Assembly (NCBI GenBank): GCA_037952775.1
Contig: JBANAY010000003.1
Location: 20,956,001-21,020,000 of the forward strand
Origin: Clonostachys chloroleuca
Taxonomy: Eukaryota; Ascomycota; Sordariomycetes; Hypocreales; Bionectriaceae
Reading direction: 5' to 3'
DNA length: 64,000 nucleotides
Shown here: in pieces, positions 11,832 through 22,718 of the stretch
Layout of the letters: every line of letters starts with the position of its first letter
How positions within the stretch are numbered: the first letter of the stretch is position 1
Made by a program: the position numbers and the translations under genes
Notes under the pieces: generated by a model
What the model saw: the letters and a program-made list of their open reading frames with translations, nothing else
The model's database searches: none
Told to the model about the DNA's origin: nothing

Positions 11832-12573
11832 CGGGGGCAGCCAGAGCGTGTATCGTGTACGCGCCCACGACCTTGTGCGCGTCCTGATAACGGACGCAGA
11901 ATGGGGGTCTTGGGCAGAGTGGATGAACGAGACGCACGCCAAGGACCTGCGAGGGAGTTAGTGTTGACCTTGGTGTGATATTTGATTTGATGTGACTTGC
12001 TGACTGGCAAATCTGTGTGATGCAACTCCCCACTTGAGGCCGGCCTACCCTAAATACACGATCGCCCATCACACCAAGTATAGCAAACTTGCTCCTCACA
12101 ACTTGGCAAGTTACATGTGGTCTGATTCTGATTTCAAAACACGGAAATGTACAAAGAGGGTTCAGAAACACAACGGGGTCTTGGCAGAGTGCATAATCCA
12201 CGCAACGCTAAGGCAACACAAAGCCAGCCTGTGTTCTTCCTATTATTATTTTTACCTGACAATTCAGTTCTCAGCTTTGGACACGAATGGTTACAGCTGT
12301 TTTACGCCAAGTTTCTGGCTCTGTAGCTTGAAAAACCTACAAATCTACCAAATACTCGTCTTTCAACGGTTGTCATGTGCATGACGAATTATTACACTTG
12401 ACCAAAACCCCACTACTCAGCTTCGAACTTCATTTCCCACCTCTCAAAACCTTGAAGTTTACTCTTGGCTAAAAAAGACAATGTCAATGGCTATTGAACA
12501 TCCAAGTCCATCACACTCCTGTCCTAAGAAACTCATCCTTATCACACACAGCTATATGAGTAAACCTGAGCAT
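11832..12573. other. Intergenic region upstream of the unknown-function gene
   Basis: 742 bases. The minus strand just upstream of 11831 is open in two frames up to about 12200, so a further 5' exon cannot be excluded; no splice-supported continuation was found. Confidence 0.35.
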
Positions 12574-14383
12574 TTACCTCATAAGCTTTGAGACAAGTTC
12601 ACCTTCATCCTCATCATACCTAATAGCCCCGAGTGGTGGCCGCGCGGATTTGTATCCAGCCATAAAGACTGATTGTCTCTCAGCCACGAAATAGAAAAGA
12701 TCGTCACAATACGGAGTAGGCTCTGCTAAATCTCCGTTATCAGGGTCCCAGTCCTCCCACCAGTCCAGCGGGTACTGGCCATAAGACACTTCGCCGTCAC
12801 GGTTAGTGAATTTCCATAACTCTGTTTTGTGTCCTTTATGCTTATTTTCTTGTCCGATTTGGTGGACCAAAACCTCTCCATCGTCGCTGTCATCGTGATA
12901 GAATCGATCAAAAACCCATCTGGGTGCATTGGCGAGATGGGACTGGGAAGGATCTGTCTCATTGCTCTCATTTTCCAATTCAACCCAACGGTCGGGTGAC
13001 AGAAGAAATGACCTCTCGTTTTCCAATTTAGCCCCCACTTCCTGCATCAAAACCTCTTCCCCATCGAAGGTGAATAGGAAGCGAGTAGCACGAGAGCCTT
13101 GCAGATAACGAATGAACCGGCTTTGATCAAAGCCCCTGTTACCAGAGCCAAGGACGGGGTTTACGCCATTGTTGACGTAGTTGAGAAGTATGTCTTCGGG
13201 TACACGCACAGAATATGCAGTGACCCTGTTGTCGCAGGTTCTTAGAGATCGGAGAGACAGTCCAGGGCACCTCTTGGCTAGCTCGTTTATCAGGCTGAAG
13301 GAGACTTTGGTGTCCCCAAAACACAAATGACGCAGGCTTTCCTCGCTATGCTTGATGAGGGAGAGGAGCTGTCGTTCATACCTTCCAATGAAGCAAAAAT
13401 TTGAAAGGGAGATAGAATTCAATCGGGACCATTGAGTTTTGTCATCATCATTGATGCGTAGTAGCTTTAACTAGAGCGTGGAGTACCAAAGGCAATCACG
13501 CAACTCAAGAGCAAGATGGCGAACGTTTTTGCAGGCCTCAAGACAAGCTTTAAGATGAGCGTAATTCTCCTTGCTGTTCTTTGGATTAATAGAAAGGTGT
13601 ATTGAAACGAGATTTTGAAAGCATTGGTTTGATGGCAATGGTCGAAGGCAGCTGGCTCCATGAGACTCATCGCGCCACAGTAGTCGTGTAATGGGACGAT
13701 TCTCCAGGAATTCTATGGTAGGCAACAGAAAATGGTAAAGCCCATCGCTCCCAGGGTATTCCCAAGCGCAAGATTTCCCGGGTATGGAAAGATGATGGTC
13801 TTGGAACACCTTCACCTCGAATGGGTATTTGGAACACCAGTGGAGCAAACGATCTGCTGGCATTGTTTGAGAAATTACAGTGGAAAAGTTGGGAAGAAGC
13901 CGCAAAAGATTTGCAAAACTCGCCAAGAAACCCGCTGATTGCTTGATCACGCTGCCTTGTGGCAACATCGCCATTCAAATCCGGCAGGGCCAGGGAGAGG
14001 GCTGGGAGCCAAAAAAGGCAACCTGCGAGTAAGTCCAATGTTTCCACCATGTTTCGAAACTCTGGATCGTGTACCTCTTCTTCACGTCTTAGATCTGGCC
14101 GCTGTACAAAATACCCAGGAACCACGAGATTTCCTGCCACTCGATCTCGTAGACATGTTGAGCCAAGTGTGGAGAATTGCAAATGGTGATGAATATGTCC
14201 CGGTCATGATAGAGCTGGGAGATATGTATCCGACGAAACAAGATGGAATTTGCGGCGTGAACGAAGGCTCGGCAAGTTTTGTCGAAGTACAGCGATATCT
14301 TCTTGGTTGAGGGCATCACCTTCAAAAACGATTTTGAGGACGATTTCGGGAAGGCTAGTGATGGAAGTCTTGGGTGAAGCCAT
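12574..14383 (-). pseudogene. Broken F-box protein gene
   Basis: Translation from ATG 14383 begins an F-box (SLPEIVLKIVFEGDAL). The second half of the box (TCRAFVHAANSILFRRIHI) continues only after a one-base frame change at the T-run 14277-14280 (A-run on the coding strand). Downstream, a stop at 14089 is followed by coding-like sequence. Either an intron at 14114-13956 (159 bases) or two compensating indels joins it to the LPNFSTVISQTMPADRLL region. An in-frame TAG at 13471-13473 then interrupts an otherwise continuous frame: the codons on both sides are in register and read as one protein to the stop at 12574. F-box proteins present substrates to SCF ubiquitin ligases, and this C-terminal half is the usual variable substrate-binding part. 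CAG-to-TAG would be a C-to-T change compatible with RIP or simple decay. Functional expression of a full-length product is unlikely. Confidence 0.75.
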
Positions 14384-15327
14384 AAACGGAAGTTGTCGCA
14401 GTGGTTGGTCGATGATATACTCTGCAAGTAGCGAAAGAACAGATGATTAGATGAAGCAAAAGAAAAAGTTGACGTGGAAGGAGAAAAGAGGAAATTCCCG
14501 GGTGCTCACTACCTTAGGTACTCAGACGGTGAATGGGTACGTAGCTAGTCATGGTGCACGGCTGCGTGATTCACAGTCAACCCTGGCCAACTGAATTGAC
14601 TTCGATTAGACTTCCAGGAAACACATGTTAATCTAGCCGTTCTCACAGATCAATAAAATGATACGTATATGATAGAACTGGACAAATGGATTCCTTGTTT
14701 CAAAAATCGAATCAAGCCCTTCACATGCAGTTGGCTGGGGTTCAAAGGCTGGCCGTTAGAACAAGAAAATAAGATCCCAACCATGACTGATATAGCGCAA
14801 TAGTGTTCCAGTGACACAAGTCCTTGCATAAATCTACTTGGAAAGCCCTGCTTTCTAACCAAGTAGAGTATTGGACGAAACATTTAACGCACCAGGCTCC
14901 AGTTGCCACAAGGACAGGTTAACCATAGACCAGGGGTTGTCTGACCTTTTAAGCGAAACTCCGCCCTTGCCCAACTTATGATGCTGGATCTTTGTATAGC
15001 TCCTTCATACATTTCCCCCCGAAGGATTCTGGGCGACTCAGCTACTGAGCTAAAACTAGGAAATTTTGCGGAGTGCGGAGTTTTGTGGTGGAGAGGTGCG
15101 GAAAAGATGTTGGAGCTCGAACGAAAGACAAAAAGCATTTGCCTCACCATAAATAACACGCGTTCTATTGTATTCTAATACGCTAAAATACGATACCGCC
15201 ATTTGACCTCCCAAATTTAGTACAATATATTTAACTAAGGCAACATATATAACAGCAAGTCTCCCCGATTGGCCACTGGAAACCTCATCTTTGCAAACTA
15301 CCAGCATTGAACACAAGTGCAACCACA
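14384..15327. other. Intergenic region between divergent F-box pseudogene and reductase
   Basis: 944 bases, AT-rich. No supported gene. Short open frames near 14650-15400 on the minus strand have no features. The last 100 bases are the probable promoter of the reductase. Confidence 0.4.
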
Positions 15328-16788
15328 ATGGTAGAGCCAATTCGAAAGTATGGCATTTTGGTACTTGGGGCAACTGGTTATACGGGGAAGTTAACAACAC
15401 ATTTCATTGCTCAACAACTACCCAATGACCTTCAGTGGGCCATTGCTGGGAGATCCAAGGCAAAGCTCCATGAACTTGCAGCGGAATTGAGATCATCCCA
15501 CCCGGACAGGTCACAACCAAGTATGTTTTGTTGATGTCGGCGGGTTCAGTCCGGTGCTAGGGGTGCTAACATACAAGCAGCCATTGAAATCGTTGACCTG
15601 GAACATAAGAAGCAGGTTGAAGGTGTTGTGCAACAAGCACGAGTCTGTATTAGTGTCGTGTCTTATTGGACAGTCGGAACTACAGTGGTGGACGCGTGTG
15701 TCAGGCACCAGACTGACTATGTTGATACGTACGTCGACACGAAGCTTTACTTAAGGTTCCAAGCTAACAATAGTAGTTCTGGAGATATCCCTCTTATCCA
15801 CTCGTGGATTAAAAAATACCATGAGACTGCCGAAGCGTCCGGTGTAGCTGTAAGTCAATTATTCTTGGATTTTAGGAACCATGATGACATCGTTCTAACG
15901 ACCCTCCAGCTGATCCACGCTTGTGGCGTGTTTGCGGGACCCGAAGATCTGCTTTCATGGGCGGCAGCCCGTGAATTAAGAGATTCGTTTGACGGAAGCA
16001 CAAAGGAGGTCGTCTTAGCAGTTAAGGAACTGACGTAAGTCATCTTATTTTCCTTTCCCTTGATTCATACCAGCTAAGCTTCAGATAGTTCTGATCCCAG
16101 CGGTGGCACCTTTGAATCTATCCTACAGGGTGAAGCAGATCAATTACAGATCGATCAGGCCAATGAATCGAAGGATCCATGGCATCTATCTCCAATCAAA
16201 GGCACTACTGTATCTCCTCAAACAAACATGTTCCGCCTACGCAAAGACCCCGATCTTGGTCTGCTATCGGACTCCACCGTGGGTATATTGACAAATCGCG
16301 CCATTGTTCATAGGACCTGGGGTCTACTGCAAGGGTCGAGGAGCGAATATGGGCCGAACTTCCAGTATAACGAGTATCAGAGCGTTAAGTCGACGTTGGG
16401 TGGACTCTCAGAGCTTATCAAGTCAAGTGTTATAGAGACCCTGATGTCCAGTCCACTTTTGTTGAGGCTATTACGTCTCTTTATGCCAGCTCCAGGCTCT
16501 GGTCCCGATATCAAACAATCCGAGAAAATACCTGTCAAATTTCAAGCAATGGCTAAACCAGAAAATGAGAGCTCCCCAAAGGTTTTTGCGAGCTTTTCCT
16601 ATCCGTCCGGTTCCTATCACACCACGGCGCTTTTTCTTAGCCAAGCTGCGGCATCATTGTTGTATACTAAGTCACTTGAGGGTGGATTAAAGGGCGGTTG
16701 CCTGACTCCTGCCAGTCTGGGATCAGACTTCTTGGAGAGGATCAGATCATCTGGAGCTACAATAACACTTTCATCAACCCGACAATAA
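15328..16788 (+). CDS. Saccharopine-dehydrogenase-like oxidoreductase (trans-acting enoyl reductase type)
   Basis: Five exons: 15328-15520, 15581-15728, 15777-15849, 15910-16034 and 16089-16788, totalling 1239 bases (412 residues, normal for the family). Donors are GTATGT, GTACGT, GTAAGT and GTAAGT, and branch sites include GCTAAC and TCTAAC. Exon 3 has a tandem acceptor (TAGTAG at 15771-15776), so one residue may be alternatively included. The N-terminus carries a Rossmann NAD(P)-binding motif, ILVLGATGYTGKL, followed by AIAGRSKAKL and YVDTSGDIP, as in fungal saccharopine-dehydrogenase-like and enoyl-reductase proteins. The segment normally reading CGFDS is CGVFAG here. Members reduce C=C or C=N bonds in lipids or secondary metabolites, some attached to membranes; no biosynthetic backbone gene is nearby, so the substrate is open. 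Convergent with an MFS transporter 205 bases away. Confidence 0.87.
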
Positions 16789-16993
16789 GACACAGGTTTG
16801 GCGATGGTAACGATATAAGTTTGTGTCAATCCATGAAGAAAATCTTCTCGTTGTTGGAATTTAACTTATAAAGTTATCTGATACGGCCAGGAATGTGTTT
16901 TTCATATATTGGTAGTTAGTCCAGTTCTCATAACCTCCTCAAGTACCATCGGTTCCTGTTCATTCACCTCAGGGGTCACTCTCATACCCCATC

Positions 16994-18532
16994 TCAATAA
17001 GCCTCAGTTTTGGCCTGAGACTTGTCGCTTCTGTTTGAAAACCAAATTAGCAGCCCAATTATCCCAAGTTGTACCACGGAGGTAATAAGGCCGCTGAGAA
17101 ACCCAGTCTCAAACCTGGGGGCCTCGATGGCCGGAAACTGTAAAAGCTGGCTCCAAGCCACAATTGCCTGTCCGATAGCATTCATACTGGCCGTGACCAC
17201 TGCCCTCTCCTCGGCATCATTGGCCATCGTCACGGTCGCCCATGACATGCTAAGAGGGAACAAACCGCCCTCTACACCGGATATCATGAAGGCTGCAAGC
17301 CTTCCGGGTTCGCCCACATTCCACGCCACCAGCAGTGCATGTGAAACAATCACAGGAATTGTTACGGTTACGAGCATTGGCCAAAACCTTTCAATGCGAT
17401 CCGCGATAGTGCAGGTAACAAATGCCGTAATAATGGAAATGGCAGTCGCCACCGTCGGCAGCGTGTTGATTTGCGTAATGGAGTAGATTTCTGAATTCCC
17501 CTTGAGGTACAAACTGAATGGCGTGCCTGAAACCTGGTTGTTCTGGTTTCCAATGGACCATAGGGCCACAAATAGATACCAGTGCCATCGACGGAACACG
17601 CGGGCAAAAATATCCCTGGACACCTTGAGCTGGGATGGAGCCGTCTGTCCGGCGATACGATCGCAGGCGAGTTTGTGTTCCTCCTCGTTTAGGCACCTGG
17701 GCTTCTTGCGGTGCGGCACATCGGGGAAGACAAAGAATCCCAGGAACGAAATCGGGATTGTGATGATGGCATCGACGATGAACAGCCACCTCCAGCCCGA
17801 CAAACCGCCAACACCCCTGAGGCCACGATATGCCGCTGTTTGTAGATACCCGGCAAACATGGTTCCTAGAGGTGCGGCAGCGTAGAAAAAGGCCACACGC
17901 CTCGCAATCTCTGTCTTGCGCATCCACGAGCCGATCACGTATATGACACCAGTAAAGGAGCATGCTTCAAATAGACCAACAAAAAAGCGCATCGCGTACA
18001 CCGTCTCAACATTCCTAGCCCAAGCGAGACCGAATGTTGTGATACCCCAACCGATCTCGCACAGGGGCAGGACGATGTTGACAGGATATCGCGTTAAGTA
18101 GTAGCAGGCGGGAATCATTGATACGCAGTACGAGCTCCAAAACGCAATAGTGGCATAGTTGAGCTCGTTTCCCAGCATGTTCAGCTCCTCCTTCATTCCG
18201 CTAAAAGTGGTGGCCGACTCGAGCTTAGTTACGTGCGTTGATCGTACAGAGTCCAACTGAGATGATGTGATGACTTACGTGACATAGGCATTTGTTAGCG
18301 AGGCCTGGTCTAGATATTTGGTAAAGAAGCAAAGGCAGCCATAAATGAGAATCATCAGGTCCAACTTCAGAACAAGTTTCTTCTCGACTGCGGGCATATC
18401 CTTAGGATACCAATGCAGCACTGTCATCAATCGTATCCAGGCATTCTCGTTGATATCCTGCTGGTTCTTGTCTGATTCAATCACAGTGGCAGTAGCCGAA
18501 GCCAACGGCTGGACCTTCATCGCGTCTACCAT
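16994..18532 (-). CDS. MFS transporter, Dal5/Liz1-like anion:cation symporter family
   Basis: Two exons, 18532-18279 and 18200-16994, 486 residues. The 78-base intron has GTAAGT, an AACTAAGC branch site and a TTTTAG acceptor, and restores the characteristic NAYVTGMKEELNMLGNELN segment across the junction. About twelve hydrophobic segments are visible, with the first starting near LDLMILIYGCLCFF. The RFFVGLFEA segment matches the second-signature region of ACS-type permeases. Relatives carry pantothenate, allantoate, nicotinate or other small organic anions with protons across the plasma membrane. The hydrophilic N-terminus (about 60 residues) and central loop (about 40 residues after GFFVFPDVPHRKK) are usual. 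Substrate cannot be inferred. Convergent with the reductase gene, with only 205 bases between the stops. Confidence 0.88.
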
Positions 18533-19153
18533 GGCGAGTGAATTGTAGAGGGTTTTGCCTTGAGTTGAAACAAATTGACTCAGCCCAAAACTTCGACTTG
18601 GATGTAAATATACGGTTCAATTTGGATTACAAGTCCTTGCAATATCCCCTGTTCAAGGTAGTATTTGCAGCGATTGCGCCATCGAACTCCACAATCGCAT
18701 CTGCTCATCATCAGTCGTCTCTAGCCTTACAAAGTAATATCGTTTCTCTTTGTGTTAGGCCATTTCCACCTACAATCCATGTCTAGTCTTGGTTCACTAT
18801 CTTCCTATTACGCGATAGGCGGGGCTGCAATTCAAAGGTGCAAGCACAAAAAGCCAGCAACCAATTCGGGCTCACATTGACCCTCCACCCTAAAATACGA
18901 AGACGTTAGTATTCATCTCCGTCCTTCGTGCACAATGCGAACTCGTGGGCGTGATTTGGCAGGCCGTATATAGGTTTGCTCGTCTAGCGAGAAGGAACGT
19001 TTTCATAACTGACTACTGGACAAGATAGAGCCGTCAGGTCTGTGTTCAGGATTTCTTCCATATAGCCGCGTATGTGAGCGTTCCCCGCCTATACAAGGTA
19101 GCCCAAGTACGCAGACTCTCTTTGCTTGATCGGAACATGTTACCATTCAAGCC

Positions 19154-19210
19154 TCTCCCACTGTCACCGTTGTCGCTCCCACTGTCGCTGTTGTCACTCC
19201 CACCATCATC
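19154..19210. repeat. 21-base minisatellite
   Basis: Two and a half imperfect copies of a 21-base unit beginning CTCCCACTGTC and ending GTTGTCG/A (19154-19174, 19175-19195, then a partial copy). Confidence 0.7.
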
Positions 19211-19242
19211 ACTTTGCCGCTCTTATAATCATTGACATAAAA

Positions 19243-19444
19243 TATGGTACGCCTAAAGCCTCCAGCGTTGAATCTCGGCACAATAGCAAAACAATCAAAC
19301 CTCGTAATAAACATAGTATTAAGCTCAATATTGTAGAATAATGTACTATTTTGTTGTTTTTGTATTTAGTATTGTTAACAAGGAAATTGGTCTCTTCCTT
19401 ATGGGAAGAGGGCTTTAACGTGCTATGTTTTATTTCAGCCACTT
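19243..19444 (+). repeat. Dispersed repeat, copy A
   Basis: About 200 bases alignable by eye, with gaps, to 56551-56744. Shared landmarks in order are ATGG-TAC, GCGTTGAA/ACGTTGAA, CACAATA-CAAAA-AATCAA, TA-TAAGCT-AATATT-TAG, a GTTAA word, and a right end of TTTCA-CCACTT. The copies differ by many transitions and small indels. Copy A also has a hairpin, CTCTTCC-TTAT-GGGAAGAG, near 19392-19410. No coding capacity. It may be a decayed SINE or a solo LTR. Confidence 0.6.
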
Positions 19445-20683
19445 GCTATCTAACAAGCCCTCATACGACCATAGGGCTTAGCTTAACATATAAACCATAG
19501 GGTTTAGCTAAAAGACATAAGAAGTTAAGCGAACTATTTGGTGGAATCATCTTCCAACGCCGAGGATGCAAGGTCCAAAGGCGGGGAAATCACTAGAGAA
19601 GTGCCCATTAGTAATTAGAGAATTAGTTGTGCATAGGTTGGTGAGCCAAAACGTGTCTCGTAATGTAGGGTATCTGTTAGAAATAACACCCAGTGAAAAC
19701 GCCCGATAGCTTCTGGTTTCTCAGCATGATCTACCAATCACATTGATCAATCCACTTACAAGTTTTTTTTTAAAGTAGCTGGTCAATAATAAAATGTGCC
19801 TCATTACTACGGAATATCATTAGGTTCTGTACTCATTCTTCAAACATGGTGTTCACTCCAATCCCCTACACTATTGGCTGTATTACTTGGCCATTGGCCA
19901 GAGGCAAACGGTTGGTTGTAGCATGTAAGACCACTTGGTCAAACCCACCAGGTTTTAGCAAAGCATTGAGCGTCACTCTATGCGATGATATAATCAACGA
20001 AGTTGCCCATATTCCTGGGCAGCTTACCCATCTAATTTGGAATGATGAACAATTATGCGTTTATTTGATTACAGAGAAATCTACTACACATCACTAAAGG
20101 CTTGTCTACATGTAGTATAATATGGCCTTACCATGAAACCCTAAATCAGCTTTGAAAAAGAAAATGTCGGATAAGAGACTTTTGGTAATAGATATCCTTA
20201 TATATCCGTATTAGACCGACCGTCGGAATAGTCTAAATATCTCATTTTTCTCAACCGATAGCAGAAGTCAGCATTTTAGTTCACCTAGAGTCTATGGATC
20301 GCCAGAGTTTACATATATCATGTACGTCTACTTTTCTTCAAGAATTGGTTCATTCTTCGTTGATGGGCTGTTTTAAGTGGCTCATCGTTTGGTTGTGCGG
20401 ACAATATGATACCTAAAGCGATAGTTCTTCGTGAGCCACGAGGAGAGTCCAGCACTGGTAAATCTTCCATCTCAAGACCTGAAGGCTATTGGTATTGAAA
20501 TCGGTTGGTTTTGGCTCAAACTTTGCACCTGGAGACTACAAATTAAAGATAGATCATAGTATTCCCAGATACACAACTCATGCCTTCAGAAATACGTGAA
20601 TCTCAGTTATTGAACAGTTAACTACTCATGAGAGAGTAATATAAGACTGGCCCTTTATACGCACACAGTCATGTCGACCGAGT

Positions 20684-20699
20684 TCGGCCAAGTTGCCGA
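20684..20699. promoter_or_regulatory. CGG-N8-CCG palindrome (candidate Zn2Cys6 site)
   Basis: TCGGC and GCCGA arms separated by six bases, 450 bases upstream of the CE16 start. The spacing is of the kind bound by dimeric Zn2Cys6 regulators; chance occurrence cannot be excluded. Confidence 0.25.
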
Positions 20700-20899
20700 G
20701 CAGCCGACGACATCCTCCGTTCCCCTTTTCGGCTACCAAGGAAGATCGCCCTTCTAGGAAACCCCCGCATCAACATATTCTGGCTGATATCTATCCAATA
20801 CTTCCATCTTTTCCATTAATGAATTCCAGAAGCGACCTTCTTAGTACGGGTGGGACGTTGCCACCTTGACAGGGTTCAGGACACGTTTTAGGCGCGGAT

Positions 20900-20905
20900 C
20901 CCCGG
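20900..20905 (-). promoter_or_regulatory. Candidate CreA/Cre1 carbon-repression site
   Basis: The minus strand reads CCGGGG, matching SYGGRG, 240 bases upstream of a plant-cell-wall esterase of the kind usually under carbon catabolite repression. Single short motif only. Confidence 0.25.
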
Positions 20906-21050
20906 GATAAGGCACCGAAGAACACGAATTGACACCTTTTCCCGCCAATCAGCGTGTCAAAGCTTCTCCAAAAGTAGACTAATTGAATCAATATAAGGCC
21001 GAATATTGGAATATTCTTCTCACCGTTGAAAGTGTCACTTGAGGGAAGAA

Positions 21051-21060
21051 GATATATAAG
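21051..21060 (+). promoter_or_regulatory. TATA box of the CE16 gene
   Basis: GATATATAAG lies about 90 bases before the ATG at 21147, consistent with a strongly inducible TATA-type promoter. Confidence 0.5.
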
Positions 21061-21146
21061 CTCCCTCTATCTGTTGTCATGTAGACTCCCCGAGGCGATG
21101 AAGTTGACCGGCTCTGATCGAAAATTGTTGGGAAAATCTCCATCAT

Positions 21147-22467
21147 ATGATGTCTGGCCTCAAAATCACAGCAACCGCCGTTTTAGGCCTTGTGCTAGGA
21201 TCTAACGCTCAAGTGCCAGTCTATGGCCAGTGTGGCGGGAATGGGTACACTGGCCCTACCAGTTGTACAGCAGGATCGGTCTGTTCTTCTCAAAACCCTT
21301 GGTATTGTAAGTTGTCTTGGGAAATGGGAGGCTTATAATGTTCATTGTTCAATGACTGAATTATGGGCTAGATCAATGCGTCCCCAGTACCGCGGATCCA
21401 ACATCCTTTACTACTACTTCGGCGGTTCCAGTGACAACTACAACGACGACAACACGGACAACAACCACGAGCAACCCTTCTGCAGCCAGATATTTCATCA
21501 CATTGTATGCTAATTAACCTCATAAAGGAGCTGTGGCCTCAAAATACGTTTCTATACTAATCCTCACCCCTCTTTTCGTCATTTAGCGGAGACTCGTACT
21601 CTCAGACTGGGTTCGATATCACTGGCACGAAGCCTAATCCATCTAACCCTCTCGGAAACCCCGACCTCCCTGGATGGACTACTACGGGTGGTCTCAATTG
21701 GCTCGGTTCCCTGGTAACCAACTACAATGCAAGCCTCGTGTACTCATACAACCTGGCAGATGGAGGTGCCACTACAGATGCAGAGCTGATTGCTCCTTGG
21801 TCCCCAACAGTCCTGAGTTTCATCGATCAAACGACCAAGTTCTCGAATAATCTGGCCTCAAAGCCTAGCTATGCCCCATGGACATCCGATAACACTCTGG
21901 TGGGCGTTTGGATGGGCGTTAATGATGTTGGGAATGCTTTCTATCTGGGTGGCTGGGAGGCTCTTATCAACAAAGTGCTAGGGCGGTACTTCGAGCAGCT
22001 CCAAATCATGTACAACGCCGGCGTGAGGAAATTTGTGCTTCTGGGAGTTCCCCGTAAGTTTAACTGTCTGCTCTCTGTCCATTTTCTCCCCACAAGAGCC
22101 AAAGTTGCAGGCGTAATTTCTAACGGCTGATGTAGCAACCCAAAAAACTCCTCTAATGCTTGCAAATGGGGAGGCTTCCAACATACAACTTGCAAACACG
22201 ATATCATTCTACAATAACCTTATATCAACTAACCTGGCTTCTTTCAAATCGAAGAATTCTGGTATAACTTCATGGGTTGTCGATACAACAGCTCCTTTCA
22301 ATGAGGCCATTAACAATCCTTCTCGCTATGGAGCCCTGGATGCTACCTGCTACAACTCGGATGGTAAGAGCTGCCTGTGGAAGGATAACTATCATCCTGG
22401 GATCGAAATCCAGAAACTCGTGGCAGCCGCGGTCGCGAAATCTGTGGGTCAACCGTGGTTTGCGTGA
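21147..22467 (+). CDS. Secreted CBM1-linked carbohydrate esterase family 16 (acetylesterase)
   Basis: Four exons: 21147-21306, 21372-21504, 21587-22053 and 22136-22467, 1092 bases, 363 residues. Signal peptide about residues 1-22. A CBM1 cellulose-binding module follows (about 23-57; [11 protein letters not shown] with four Cys and the aromatic triad ending NPWYYQC). A Thr/Ser-rich linker runs to about residue 92, then the SGNH/GDSL esterase domain. Catalytic Ser is in FGDSYS (about 100), the oxyanion Asn in GVNDVG, and the Asp-His pair in DNYHPG near the C-terminus. CE16 enzymes remove acetyl groups from short xylo-oligosaccharides and other acetylated sugars; the CBM1 would hold the enzyme on cellulose. 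Introns have GTAAGT, GTATGC and GTAAGT donors with TACTAAT and TCTAAC branch sites. A TATA box and a possible Cre1 site lie upstream. Confidence 0.93.
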
Positions 22468-22718
22468 AGCCCATGTGCAAGATGCAGAGATGCAGAGATG
22501 CACGGATCCAAATAAATCCCGCAATGTTCTTGCAACAATAAAGCAATCTTGGGTAGCTCAATAATTATACATTTACGATAGTGTATTTTATGTGAAGTGA
22601 ACCCAGATTGATTAATATGGGCGTCAATTTGAGGTTACAACCGTTTGGTGAATCAAATTTATTCTCTCTGTTCGTCTCCACGGGAAGAGCTTAACCTTGC
22701 GATCATTTCATATACTTT

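Larger units (their letters stand above)
18533..21146. other. AT-rich gene-poor region with repeats, ending in the CE16 promoter
   Basis: 2.6 kb with low GC compared with neighbouring genes. It holds a short minisatellite, one copy of a dispersed repeat (both listed separately) and, at the right end, the promoter of the acetylesterase. An 83-codon open frame at 19846-20097 begins in good context but has no recognisable domain. Confidence 0.45.

Noticed and set aside
13956..14114. Reading frame with LLAGCLFWLPALSLALPDL as a coding part of the F-box gene
   Set aside because: May be real if two compensating indels occurred, but a 159-base in-phase intron explains the same stretch; left undecided and not called separately.
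19846..20097. 83-codon plus-strand open frame with a good ATG context
   Set aside because: No domain, signal peptide or splice continuation recognised; it lies in AT-rich repeat-bearing DNA. It could be a relic or a small unknown gene, but evidence is too thin.
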